The translations under genes were made by a program, and so were the position numbers. Below are positions 37,214 to 45,044 of a stretch of DNA of 64,000 nt, piece after piece. Each line of letters opens with the position of its first letter. Positions within the stretch are counted from its first letter, which is position 1. This stretch comes from a virus, in IMG/VR virus record IMGVR_UViG_3300044796_000056, positions 1 to 64,000 of that record. One strand, 5' to 3'. Under the pieces are notes generated by a model. The model was not told the DNA's origin. It made no database searches and was given only the letters and a program-made list of their open reading frames with translations.

Positions 37214-37675
37214 ATGCTAGTATCACTTGTCAAAGATCTTCATGACACACGCACATCAGTCACCACGATTGATGAAGTTCATTTGCCAAATACGGCTGTG
37301 AACACTGGTCATACCACTCCACAGGGCTGGGCTATTTGGAGCATCGTTCCCGAGCACATCGAGCAATGGGGTAAGAAGGTTGCCGCTGAAGTCAAGGCAA
37401 AGGTAGAGGTCAAGGCCAACACCGTCGTCACTGAAGTCAAGACTGAAGTGAAGAAAGTCGAAGCAGAGGTTAAGGTTGCTCCAGTAAAGACTGAAGTTGC
37501 CAATGTTGCTGCTAAGGTCGAAACGGTAGCCAACACGGTTGCCACAGAAGTCAAGACTGAAGTGAAGAAGGTTGTTGCTGAAGTCAAGGCCGAAGCCAAC
37601 ACCGTCGTAACAGAAGTCAAAGCCGAGGCAGCTAAGGTTGTCACCGCAGTTGAGAACTTGGTCAAGAAGATCTAA
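37214..37675 (+). CDS. Repetitive Lys/Glu/Val coiled-coil protein
   Basis: 153 residues. After a ~55-residue head, residues ~60-150 repeat TEVKTEVKKVxAEVK-type units every ~11 residues, as in LEA or apolipoprotein-like amphipathic helices. Follows the suppressor tRNA by 16 nt, with GGGGAAAAG upstream, so probably late. Unknown role. Confidence 0.65.
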   Translation: MLVSLVKDLHDTRTSVTTIDEVHLPNTAVNTGHTTPQGWAIWSIVPEHIEQWGKKVAAEVKAKVEVKANTVVTEVKTEVKKVEAEVKVAPVKTEVANVAAKVETVANTVATEVKTEVKKVVAEVKAEANTVVTEVKAEAAKVVTAVENLVKKI

Positions 37676-37794
37676 ATGAACGGCACAGAAACAATCATCA
37701 GAGTAGAAGTATAATCATGGCGACCAAGATATAGAAAGTTCCTGACACGTAGAACTTTTGTTATGCACGAGGTCTAAGTTACCTATATAGGAGT

Positions 37795-38346
37795 ATGCCA
37801 GCATATTCTTATCTCTTGCACCATAAACCTACAAACACATTTTACTACGGTGTTCGCTGGGCTAAAGATTGTCACCCAGATGAATTTTGGAGAACATATT
37901 TTACATCAAGTAAAAAGAACGTTCCATTACTTCGCACACTATTTGGTGATGATAGTTTCGAGTTTGAGATCCGGAGGGTATTCAAGTCTGGTAAGAAAGC
38001 GGCAGACTGGGAACACAAAGTATTGCGTAGAATGCGCGTATTGGATAAACCCGATCTTTGGTTGAATAGGACAACAAACACATCTTGGTTATATGATATA
38101 AATCCATTCAAAGGGAAACACCACTCAAACGAAACCAGGCAGCGTATAGCCACCACTCTTGTTCAGAAAAGCATAAGACCGCCCAATACAAGGGGTATGA
38201 CTCCTTGGAATAAGGGCATCCCACATTCAGAAGAACAAAAGAAGAAAATGAGTGGAAAGAAGTGGATCAACAACGGTACTCTTGAGCGTAAAATACATAA
38301 TGAAGAAAAGATACCGACCGGTTGGAAAAAAGGCAGAATGTTGTAG
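37795..38346 (+). CDS. GIY-YIG-like/NUMOD homing endonuclease
   Basis: 183 residues. YSYLLHHKPTNTFYYGVRWA is a GIY-YIG-like start, EHKVLRRM a possible catalytic Glu region, and NPFKGKHHSNETRQRIA, NKGIPHSEEQKKKMSGKKW and WINNG are NUMOD-type modules. A free-standing homing gene between the coiled-coil and Pth2-like genes. Confidence 0.75.
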   Translation: MPAYSYLLHHKPTNTFYYGVRWAKDCHPDEFWRTYFTSSKKNVPLLRTLFGDDSFEFEIRRVFKSGKKAADWEHKVLRRMRVLDKPDLWLNRTTNTSWLYDINPFKGKHHSNETRQRIATTLVQKSIRPPNTRGMTPWNKGIPHSEEQKKKMSGKKWINNGTLERKIHNEEKIPTGWKKGRML

Positions 38347-38376
38347 AATTACATCAGAGGACCTCCCTCGTTGTAA

Positions 38377-38405
38377 TTGACTCTTACGAAAGATTCAGTT
38401 ATAAT
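38377..38405 (+). promoter_or_regulatory. Strong early-type promoter
   Basis: TTGACT, 17 nt beginning CTTACG, TATAAT. It overlaps the 3' arm of an AATTACA/TGTAATT hairpin (38347-38378). Confidence 0.8.
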
Positions 38406-38421
38406 AGATGGAGACTCAAAA

Positions 38422-39126
38422 ATGATGAATTTCAAAGCAGCATTCAAAGCGTGTGCCGACGCCAAGGATATTTCCAGCGTTGACATCGTACAATACGCTA
38501 TCCTTCGCGCCATGAAAGCGAAGACGGCTCAGACTATTGAGGACCGTATCAAGATAGCATCAACCTTTATCCGCCGGCACTTTCGTTCTGTGAAGAATAG
38601 AAAGATGCTCGATAATGGGGTTGATCCAGAAAGAGCGGTTAGGAGAGCGACCGAAATTACTAAGAGTGCTAAGGTCATCTGTGGCATTCTAGAAAAGAGT
38701 ATGTTTACTGATGAACGTGAGCGCATCCTCTACAAAAACATCGCGGTGGCTTTATATGAGCAGTACAAGATCCCTGCGGATCTTTACACCAGACATTACG
38801 TCTACATCTTCGTGCGTCAAGATATGACGCCGGAGTATCAGCTAGTCCAGGCTAGCCATGCGGCGGCTCGCATGGGACAACGTCTAGGATCCAATGGCAT
38901 TGACCAGGGCAAGTTTGATGAGTTGTATTTCAGTGTGATTGGTGTCCCTGATCTTCATGGTCTTGCCAAAGCATTGGAAGACTTCAAGCAGCGCGGTATC
39001 AAGACCTATCCGTTCATTGAGCCAGACATCGGAAACGTGATGACAGCATTCGCTTCCGACCCGGTTTGGTCACATGATCGTAAGGGATTGCTATCTTACA
39101 AGAGATTGGTCTTCAAGAAGGACTAA
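38422..39126 (+). CDS. Probable Pth2-like peptidyl-tRNA hydrolase
   Basis: 234 residues from ATG 38422, with GGAGA upstream. The N-terminal ~120 residues are helical without a known domain. The C-terminal half, VYIFVRQDMTPEYQLVQASHAAARMG ... GVPDLHGLAKALEDFKQRGI ... IEPDIGN, follows the Pth2 pattern (R-D ... Q-SHAA ... D-G-T/N). Pth2 frees tRNA from peptidyl-tRNA. It lies directly upstream of the tmRNA gene, which supports a ribosome-rescue role. Family assignment is by pattern only. Confidence 0.55.
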   Translation: MMNFKAAFKACADAKDISSVDIVQYAILRAMKAKTAQTIEDRIKIASTFIRRHFRSVKNRKMLDNGVDPERAVRRATEITKSAKVICGILEKSMFTDERERILYKNIAVALYEQYKIPADLYTRHYVYIFVRQDMTPEYQLVQASHAAARMGQRLGSNGIDQGKFDELYFSVIGVPDLHGLAKALEDFKQRGIKTYPFIEPDIGNVMTAFASDPVWSHDRKGLLSYKRLVFKKD

Positions 39127-39129
39127 ATA
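39123..39129 (+). promoter_or_regulatory. Late-type element before the tmRNA
   Basis: CTAAATA overlapping the stop of the Pth2-like gene; predicted start near 39136. Confidence 0.5.
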
Positions 39130-39135
39130 GGTTTG

Positions 39136-39413
39136 AATGATTGTAAACGCCTGACTAAAGGCATGTTGGACTGGGGTTCGATTCCCCACGGTTCCACCAA
39201 ATTTCAGGACCATGCTAGAGGGTCCATTATGGGGCCGATCGGTTTCGACAGCGTGAGTAATACACCAAGTGCAATCCGGTATGCTACGACCGTAACAGTG
39301 CAAAACCATAAATGCATCTAACGATGACATCTATGACACCGTAGAGTTGGCTCTAGCAGCCTAACCCTCGGGTCTGAGTTTCGGCCGCTTCCTTGTAAAC
39401 AGAATAAGCGGCC
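39136..39413 (+). ncRNA. ssrA: Circularly permuted (two-piece) tmRNA
   Basis: The acceptor piece comes first: TGGGG-TTCGATT-CCCCA T-arm, then CGGTTCC, A and CCA at 39199. A 31-nt intervening segment with a GGACC/GGTCC hairpin follows. The coding piece starts GGGGCCG at 39231, pairs with CGGTTCC over all 7 positions, and continues ATCGGTTTCGACAGCG, the tmRNA 5' consensus. CAGCGTG pairs with CATGTTG of the acceptor piece (P2). The tag frame starts at GCA 39314 and reads ASNDDIYDTVELALAA, stop TAA 39362. A GGCCGCTT/AAGCGGCC hairpin ends the gene. The 5' end is approximate. Confidence 0.93.
39383..39413 (+). terminator. Hairpin at tmRNA 3' end
   Basis: 8-bp stem GGCCGCTT/AAGCGGCC followed by ACTCTTTAACTT; terminator or mature 3' boundary. 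Confidence 0.6.
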
Positions 39414-39437
39414 ACTCTTTAACTTAATCAGGCCAGT

Positions 39438-39466
39438 TTTACTCTTACAGTTTCCAGGCGTATAAT
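39438..39466 (+). promoter_or_regulatory. Early-type promoter of cell-wall hydrolase
   Basis: TTTACT, 17 nt beginning CTTACA, TATAAT; ~30-nt leader with AAGGA before ATG 39503. Confidence 0.75.
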
Positions 39467-39502
39467 AGATAATGTGAACTCCCTTAAACAAGGAAATACA
39501 TT

Positions 39503-40168
39503 ATGAAAACCGCGCAGTGGTTATACCGGCTGTCGATGGTTATTATGGTTGGAGTGTTGATCTACGCATTGTATCAGACTTATTTGACTGTGAAGTGGTG
39601 GCACAATTTCCACCAGCAACATCAACAGATGGAACAAACCATCACTGATCAATCGGGTAAGATCACAGAACTGGAACGGAAAGAAAAGTTCTACGAAGAT
39701 ATAGTCGTGACTCAACAGAATGAGATCGCGGCGAAAGCAGCCGCCAAGAAAGCCAAGGCCGACTTTGTGGCTTCTGAATTGAGATGTCTTGCGGATAATA
39801 CGTATGCAGAGGCCGGGTTTGAACCGGCTGATGGCCAGTTGGCTGTAGCAACGGTGGTGATGAACCGGGTGGTTGATCCTCAGTATCCAAAGACAGTTTG
39901 TGGTGTTGTTTACGAGCGGCACTTGAATAAAATGAACAACAAGATCGTTTGTCAGTTCAGTTGGACGTGTAAGCCTCGCCATCGTATGGCCACGGCAGTT
40001 TACAAGTCCATTATGGAGATGGTGAAGGGTGTTTATTTCAAACATGTACGCAGTGACGAAGTTGCCGACGCAACCCTCTACCACGCCGACTATATCCAGA
40101 CTCCTAACTGGGCAACCGATGAAACCAAGCTGGCTCAGATCGGTCATCACATTTTCTATTCCCACTGA
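39503..40168 (+). CDS. SleB-type cell-wall hydrolase (endolysin)
   Basis: 221 residues. An N-terminal signal-anchor helix (residues ~8-28) and coiled coil (~35-85) lead to a Hydrolase_2/SleB domain: LRCLADNTYAEAGFEPADGQ (catalytic Glu), VATVVMNRV, CQFSWTCK. The TM-anchored layout resembles SAR-type endolysins that cut peptidoglycan from the periplasm. Confidence 0.85.
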   Translation: MKTAQWLYRLSMVIMVGVLIYALYQTYLTVKWWHNFHQQHQQMEQTITDQSGKITELERKEKFYEDIVVTQQNEIAAKAAAKKAKADFVASELRCLADNTYAEAGFEPADGQLAVATVVMNRVVDPQYPKTVCGVVYERHLNKMNNKIVCQFSWTCKPRHRMATAVYKSIMEMVKGVYFKHVRSDEVADATLYHADYIQTPNWATDETKLAQIGHHIFYSH

Positions 40169-40176
40169 GGTCTATT

Positions 40177-40491
40177 ATGTTTGATATGAGTCCTCCTTTG
40201 AATGACGTGGAGCGCATGACTCCCGTAAGCACCGAACCTCTTAAGTTTCCACGTTGGGAAGTTCCCTCCTGGAACGAGTCACCCGACTCTGATCGCACCG
40301 ACGAAGAATACTTCGATGCTGATGGCCGTATGGTGGGCGGAGTCCGCCCTTTCGGCAACAAGTGGTCTGCCTGGCGATTCAATAACACTAGTGTGACCGA
40401 TAACACATCACACGTTGTGGGTGTTGATCTAGGTATCTATTATACCAAAGAACAGGCCAAGGCATCTGTGGTAGCTTTCTCTCTGAAATGA
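40177..40491 (+). CDS. Hypothetical protein
   Basis: 104 residues with a Pro-rich N-terminus and a beta-rich rest; GAGG upstream, ATGA overlap with the next gene. Unknown. Confidence 0.55.
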   Translation: MFDMSPPLNDVERMTPVSTEPLKFPRWEVPSWNESPDSDRTDEEYFDADGRMVGGVRPFGNKWSAWRFNNTSVTDNTSHVVGVDLGIYYTKEQAKASVVAFSLK

Positions 40492-40754
40492 AATCGATCA
40501 TCCACGTCAATGCCCAGCTGATCAAGCGCAATATTAAGAACAAGACCACTCATCCGGTGGTCCGCGTTCAGCAGGGTTCCAAACAACGTTACTGCTCGGA
40601 AGCCATCATAGATGGTCCTAGCAGGATCGTATACAGTCCAGAGCGACCGCTAAGTTGTGGCGCCAGGCTTTGGATTGAGACAGAGGCAGACGTCACTCTC
40701 GTTGACGAGACAACCTACGCAAAGATGCGGGAGATCATGAATGATAAGAATTGA
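40488..40754 (+). CDS. Conserved small phage protein
   Basis: 88 residues, beta-rich. INVNAQLIKRN... HPVVRVQQGSKQRYCSEA followed by a strand-rich end resembles a small protein common in T4-like phages, no known role. Overlaps the GMP reductase start by 14 nt. Confidence 0.6.
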   Translation: MKSIIHVNAQLIKRNIKNKTTHPVVRVQQGSKQRYCSEAIIDGPSRIVYSPERPLSCGARLWIETEADVTLVDETTYAKMREIMNDKN

Positions 40755-41877
40755 TCCGGCTCCTAAGCTCGATTATTCCCAGGTGATGTTGGTTCCCCGT
40801 TATAGCCAAGATGGGCCCTCATCCCGCAATAGTGTATACCTAAAAAACAAGGATTACATCATCCCTGTAATCGCCGCCAACATGGATGGTGTCGGTACAT
40901 TTGAGATGGCCCGCGAACTTTGTCGCTGGGACTTGATGACGGCACTCCAGAAGCACTACACGTTAGAAGAACTGTTAGAGTTCTATCTTCATACTCTTGA
41001 AGAAGGCTATACCAAGAACGTGGTCTATTCCATGGGGATCAATCAACCTGATTTGATCAAATGGAAAAACTTCTATGAAGAGTTAACGGCTCGCGGTCAC
41101 GTTATTCCTACGGTCTGTGTTGATGTGGCTAATGGCTATACAGAAGCAACGGCGGATGCCATACGCTGGATCAAGTCTTCATTCAACACAACCATCATGG
41201 CTGGTAATGTGGTCACCAGAGAGGGAGTCTTCCGTCTCGCCGAGGCCGGTGCCAACATAATCAAGATTGGTGTGGGTCCGGGCTCTGTTTGTACGACCCG
41301 TAAGCTGACAGGTACAGGTTATCCTCAATTTAGCGCAGTACTGGAATGCGTCCAGGCAGCCAAGGCATGGGTAGAGAAGTTCCCATTCCCTATTACACAT
41401 GGACCTCGTGTGATGCAACCTCCCAAGATTGTAGCAGACGGTGGTATTACATGTCCTGGTGATGTGGCCAAAGCCTTTGCGGCCGGTGCCGATTACGTCA
41501 TGATCGGCGGTATGTTCGCTGGTCATGATGAGGGTGGTGGCACGCCATGTGATGCCCTAGGCAATGAGAAATACATTCAAGGTGCTACCGGTACGATTTT
41601 CAACTATGCGCCAATGTCTCATCGTAAGTTTTATGGTATGGCCAGCAAGTGTGCTCAAGATAAACACAATGGCGGTGTGGCTGAGTATCGAGCCAGTGAA
41701 GGTAAAGAGGTCGTGGTGCCCTATAGGGGCAAGGTCTCCAACACTGTAAAGGAATTGCTGGGCGGTCTACGGAGCGCCTGTGCCTATCAGGGATGCCAGC
41801 ATCTAGAGGACATAAGTAGTGATGTCCAATTCATCCAGGTAGCCAACCAGACAAATAATATCTTTGGGGCATCATAA
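40741..41877 (+). CDS. guaC: GMP reductase (GuaC-type)
   Basis: 378 residues, TIM barrel without the CBS insertion of IMP dehydrogenase. [14 protein letters not shown] holds the catalytic Cys, followed by TGYPQFSAV as in Gua[33 protein letters not shown] and [10 protein letters not shown] ... AEYRASEGK also fit GMP reductase. It converts GMP to IMP with NADPH. With RNR and ThyX it reshapes nucleotide pools. Confidence 0.85.
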   Translation: MIRIDPAPKLDYSQVMLVPRYSQDGPSSRNSVYLKNKDYIIPVIAANMDGVGTFEMARELCRWDLMTALQKHYTLEELLEFYLHTLEEGYTKNVVYSMGINQPDLIKWKNFYEELTARGHVIPTVCVDVANGYTEATADAIRWIKSSFNTTIMAGNVVTREGVFRLAEAGANIIKIGVGPGSVCTTRKLTGTGYPQFSAVLECVQAAKAWVEKFPFPITHGPRVMQPPKIVADGGITCPGDVAKAFAAGADYVMIGGMFAGHDEGGGTPCDALGNEKYIQGATGTIFNYAPMSHRKFYGMASKCAQDKHNGGVAEYRASEGKEVVVPYRGKVSNTVKELLGGLRSACAYQGCQHLEDISSDVQFIQVANQTNNIFGAS

Positions 41878-42110
41878 TGGCCGAGCAAAAGTTTCCTTAT
41901 CGCATTATCATCTACTTGGTTGGCACGGATGAGCGCCGAGTGTACGGTCCTCCTATGGATTACTCCGAGGCCCAGTTCAAAGATCTTCAGTTGAAGATCG
42001 CCAAGACCCACAAGGATCCTAACAGCACGTTCGAGACCGTGGATCTTGACGGCAACGCGGTCTTTGTTCCATCACGAAACATTCAATACATAGTATTAGA
42101 GAAGGGCTAA
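41877..42110 (+). CDS. Small hypothetical protein
   Basis: 77 residues, TAATG coupled both sides. Beta-alpha-beta pattern. Unknown. Confidence 0.6.
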   Translation: MAEQKFPYRIIIYLVGTDERRVYGPPMDYSEAQFKDLQLKIAKTHKDPNSTFETVDLDGNAVFVPSRNIQYIVLEKG

Positions 42111-42331
42111 TGCCAACTTTAGCAGAAAAAGAAGCTTTCAGTCTCCTAATTCAGGAGAATGCTCAGAAGCAAGGAATAGAGCATATGGAGGCGATCATAG
42201 ACTATTGCGAAAAGACTGGTTTAGAAGTAGAAGTGGCCGCGACCTTGCTTTCAGCAACTCTTAGGAGTATAATTGAAATAGAGGCGCGCAAAAAGCGTTA
42301 CCTACAGAAGAGCAGCCAGTTACCGGTATGA
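42110..42331 (+). CDS. Late-transcription coactivator, gp33-like (tentative)
   Basis: 73 residues, all helical. HMEAIIDYCEKTGLEVEVAATLLS followed by LRSIIEIEARKKRYL and an LPV end fits the pattern of gp33-type coactivators in T4-like phages, which bind RNA polymerase with gp55 and the sliding clamp. CTAAATA late elements in the window are consistent. Confidence 0.5.
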   Translation: MPTLAEKEAFSLLIQENAQKQGIEHMEAIIDYCEKTGLEVEVAATLLSATLRSIIEIEARKKRYLQKSSQLPV

Positions 42332-42939
42332 GCCAGCACAACATTGACCCGTTCAAGATCTTTCAGATTTACCACGCGGTCTTGTTGCACTACACAACCG
42401 ACTACGACTATCAACTGTACCATGGCCAGACTTCCTACAAAGAAGCAACCTTTGAACGCCGCAAAGACAAGTATGCCTACCACAAGATGGTGCGCATGTT
42501 CGATGACGGGTACAGCGCCAAGGATATTGAATACTACTTTGCTTGGATGTTCTTTAGGACAGACAAGTGGGTAACGACACGAGAGATAAGTAACAACACG
42601 CTGCTCAGTTATGAGCTAGAGTGGAAGAACTACAGTGTGGGTGGCCGGTTGACTTGCTTCAACATGGACATCAAACACATTCAGGAAGCCGGAGGGTTTG
42701 ATCCACAGACAGTTTTCAATCTTTGTTATCAGGGTGATGTACATTGGGCATCAATGCTCATCCTGGATAAGCTAAGAGGCGCTTTCGCCGTCATGGATAA
42801 GAAGCTGCAAGGTCAACTCCTTTGGGATGACAAATACAAGAAGCTGAAGAAATTCAGACCGTTTTACAATAGCATAGAACCGATACACGAAATTGATTTT
42901 AGACATCACATACCGGAGAACTTGATATGTCAAGAGTGA
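42328..42939 (+). CDS. 59: Helicase loader, gp59-like
   Basis: 203 residues (T4 gp59 has 217). FERRKDKYAYHKMVRMF and WMFFRTDKWV near the N-terminus, and LLWDDKYKKLKKFRPFY near the end, align in order with gp59 features. It would load a gp41-type helicase on gp32-coated DNA. Lies two genes before the gp32-like gene. Confidence 0.65.
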   Translation: MSQHNIDPFKIFQIYHAVLLHYTTDYDYQLYHGQTSYKEATFERRKDKYAYHKMVRMFDDGYSAKDIEYYFAWMFFRTDKWVTTREISNNTLLSYELEWKNYSVGGRLTCFNMDIKHIQEAGGFDPQTVFNLCYQGDVHWASMLILDKLRGAFAVMDKKLQGQLLWDDKYKKLKKFRPFYNSIEPIHEIDFRHHIPENLICQE

Positions 42940-43862
42940 ATAATAAGGTTGACGACGATGAGCCAAGCGATCGCGTTGGTGAAGTCAATGAGTTCTATAA
43001 AGGGACTCAAATGTGGGCAGTCAGCAACGGTGACTCCTACTTCCCTTGCGCGACCACGGAGCCAAAGCTTCCACCTGGTCAATACGTCATCAACTTCAGC
43101 GACCAGAAGGGTATCTTCTTCGTAAAGAAAGACATCAATCTGGACAAGCTGTTGGTACTTCCCGACTCAAAGGCCGAGCGGGTTCTAGAGTCCATCAATC
43201 ACTTTTGGGCATGTGAGCCCAAGTTCCGCGAGCATGGCTTCCTTTGGAAGCGTGGCATTATGCTTTGGGGTCCTCCTGGCTCTGGCAAGACCGTCCTGTG
43301 TCAGCAGCTTTCCAAGCAGATCGTCGACAAGGGTGGCATCAGTGTCTACTTGAACGATCCAGGCTTCACGGCCGAGGGTCTGCGGGTTCTCCGCATGATC
43401 GAGAAGACCCGTCCCATCGTTGTTATGATAGAGGACATTGACGCTATCGTTGACAAGAAGGGTGAGAGCGCGATGCTGGCCCTGTTGGACGGCGAACTAC
43501 AGATCGACAACGTCGTATTCGTAGCCACGACCAACTATCCAGAGCGCCTGGACAAGCGTCTAGTCAATCGGCCCAGCCGGTTTGACGAGATCATCAAGAT
43601 TGGAATGCCTTCTGCGGCCGCACGTGAGCAGTACATCAAGTACAAGGTTCCTCGTTTGGCGAAGGACGAGCATGCCGAGGAACTTGCGAAGTGGATTGCT
43701 GGCTCAGACAACATGAGCATTGCGCACATCCGCGAGATCATCATCTCCATCGAGTGCTTGGGTAACAGCGTCGACCAGACTCTGGCTCGCATTCGTAAGA
43801 TGAATCAGACGAAGCCTTCTTCTACTCAGGAATCTGACAAGAGTTTCGGCTTCGGCGAGTAA
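42927..43862 (+). CDS. AAA+ ATPase
   Basis: 311 residues. Walker A GPPGSGKT, Walker B VVMIEDID, sensor ATTNYPERLD and arginine finger RPSRFDEI form a classical AAA module (residues ~110-260) of the BCS1/FtsH-like group. The N-terminal ~100 residues are a separate beta-rich domain. Such ATPases are common in T4-like cyanophages and related phages; the remodelled target is unknown. Confidence 0.85.
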   Translation: MSRVNNKVDDDEPSDRVGEVNEFYKGTQMWAVSNGDSYFPCATTEPKLPPGQYVINFSDQKGIFFVKKDINLDKLLVLPDSKAERVLESINHFWACEPKFREHGFLWKRGIMLWGPPGSGKTVLCQQLSKQIVDKGGISVYLNDPGFTAEGLRVLRMIEKTRPIVVMIEDIDAIVDKKGESAMLALLDGELQIDNVVFVATTNYPERLDKRLVNRPSRFDEIIKIGMPSAAAREQYIKYKVPRLAKDEHAEELAKWIAGSDNMSIAHIREIIISIECLGNSVDQTLARIRKMNQTKPSSTQESDKSFGFGE

Positions 43863-43878
43863 ATAAAGTTGAGAATTT

Positions 43879-43904
43879 AGGTCGGTTCGGTGGCGGACCG
43901 ACCT
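43879..43904 (+). terminator. 8-bp hairpin after AAA gene
   Basis: AGGTCGGT/ACCGACCT with a 10-nt loop, directly followed by AAATA; it overlaps the late element. Confidence 0.5.
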
Positions 43905-43909
43905 AAATA
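43903..43909 (+). promoter_or_regulatory. Late-type promoter element CTAAATA
   Basis: Begins inside the preceding hairpin, 61 nt upstream of the gp32-like ATG. Confidence 0.5.
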
Positions 43910-43970
43910 ACCCTATATTATGAAGACTGTGAAACCACAATAAAACTGATACAACATAAAGGATAATAGC

Positions 43971-44990
43971 ATGTCTAGTCTAGCAAATCTTAAGAAGAAT
44001 TCAAGCCTGTCCAAGTTGACAAAGGCTCTGAAAGATACCCAACAGGGTTCCAACCGTTCCGATGACCGATACTGGCAACCAGAAGTGGATAAGGCCGGCA
44101 ACGGTTTTGCCATCATTCGTTTCCTTGACGCTCCTGCCGTAGATGGTGAGGATGGTCTGCCTTGGGTGACTCTGTTCACACATGGCTTCCAAGGTCCAGG
44201 CGGATGGTATATCGAAAACTCCCGCACGACCCTTGGCCGTGACTTCCAGGATCCAGTAAGCGACTTCAATAGCAAGTTGTGGGATTCAGGCGTCGAAGCC
44301 AACAAGGAAATTGCCCGTAAGCAAAAGCGTCGCTTGAGCTACATCAGCAACATCCTTGTGATCAAGGATCCAGTACACCCTGAGAATGAAGGCAAAGTGT
44401 TCCTATATTCTTACGGCAAGAAGATCTTCGACAAGATCAGGATGCAGATCAACCCAACCGACGAAGAGATCGCCGGTGCGGCATTGGAAGGCAACAAGCT
44501 TGAGCCAGTGAACGTGATCAGCTTCTGGGAAGGTAAGAACTTCCGCTTGAAGATCCGCAAGGTCGAAGGCTACCGCAATTATGACACGTCTCACTTTGAG
44601 GACGCGGTCACAGCGGTTGCTGATACCGACAAGGAGATCGAAGCGATCTGGAAGAAAGAATACAGCCTGAAGGACTTGGTCGCTGCCGATAAGTTCAAGA
44701 CGTACGAAGAGCTTGAGGCTCGTCTGAACAAGGTCCTGGGATTGGACGGCGCTCCTCCTGCTCCAAAGAGCACAGTGAAGAGCAAGCCAGTCACCACGGA
44801 TGAGGACAACACTCCTCCATGGGACGACGCGAAGCCAGCCGCACAGGCTCCAACTGCCAAGGTCCAGGAGAAGGAAGTTGCCAAGACTCCAGTGAAGAAG
44901 CAAGCTGCTCCTGCGAAGGAACCAGTAGCTGCCGGTGATGACGACGATAGCATGTTGAACATGTTCCGTGGTCTAGCTGATCAGGAGTAA
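43971..44990 (+). CDS. 32: ssDNA-binding protein, gp32-like
   Basis: 339 residues. A basic N-terminus (LKKNSSLSKLTKAL, LAST-type motif), an OB-fold core (residues ~35-230, with FRLKIRKVEGYRNYD) and an acidic C-terminal tail (AGDDDDSMLNMF) match gp32. The Cys/His zinc site of T4 gp32 is missing, as in many distant relatives. It coats single strands and organises replication, with the gp59-like loader encoded nearby. A strong terminator follows. Confidence 0.85.
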   Translation: MSSLANLKKNSSLSKLTKALKDTQQGSNRSDDRYWQPEVDKAGNGFAIIRFLDAPAVDGEDGLPWVTLFTHGFQGPGGWYIENSRTTLGRDFQDPVSDFNSKLWDSGVEANKEIARKQKRRLSYISNILVIKDPVHPENEGKVFLYSYGKKIFDKIRMQINPTDEEIAGAALEGNKLEPVNVISFWEGKNFRLKIRKVEGYRNYDTSHFEDAVTAVADTDKEIEAIWKKEYSLKDLVAADKFKTYEELEARLNKVLGLDGAPPAPKSTVKSKPVTTDEDNTPPWDDAKPAAQAPTAKVQEKEVAKTPVKKQAAPAKEPVAAGDDDDSMLNMFRGLADQE

Positions 44991-45017
44991 TCCAAAGACA
45001 ATCTTCGGATGGGATCA

Positions 45018-45044
45018 GGGACTCGAAAGAGTCCCTTTTCTTTT
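45018..45044 (+). terminator. Rho-independent terminator
   Basis: GGGACTC-GAAA-GAGTCCC followed by TTTTCTTTT, between gp32-like and the convergent structural operon. Confidence 0.9.

Noticed and set aside
37709-37794. TATAAT with ATG 37717 and an in-frame path through two TAG codons into the GIY-YIG gene
   Set aside because: No -35 box, -10 only 1 nt from the ATG, and the open path is short enough to be chance; no evidence that TAG is read there.
39133-39321. 62-codon frame over the tmRNA
   Set aside because: The RNA structure, acceptor pairing and tag frame explain this sequence; the frame crosses the CCA end.
39521-40165. 214-codon minus-strand frame
   Set aside because: Antisense to the SleB-type hydrolase.
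40741-41877. IMP dehydrogenase
   Set aside because: No CBS insertion, and the TGYPQ and FYGMASK segments fit GMP reductase better.
42255-42272. ACTCTTAGGAGTATAATTG as a promoter
   Set aside because: Inside the gp33-like gene with only a short spacer and no -35 at 17 nt.
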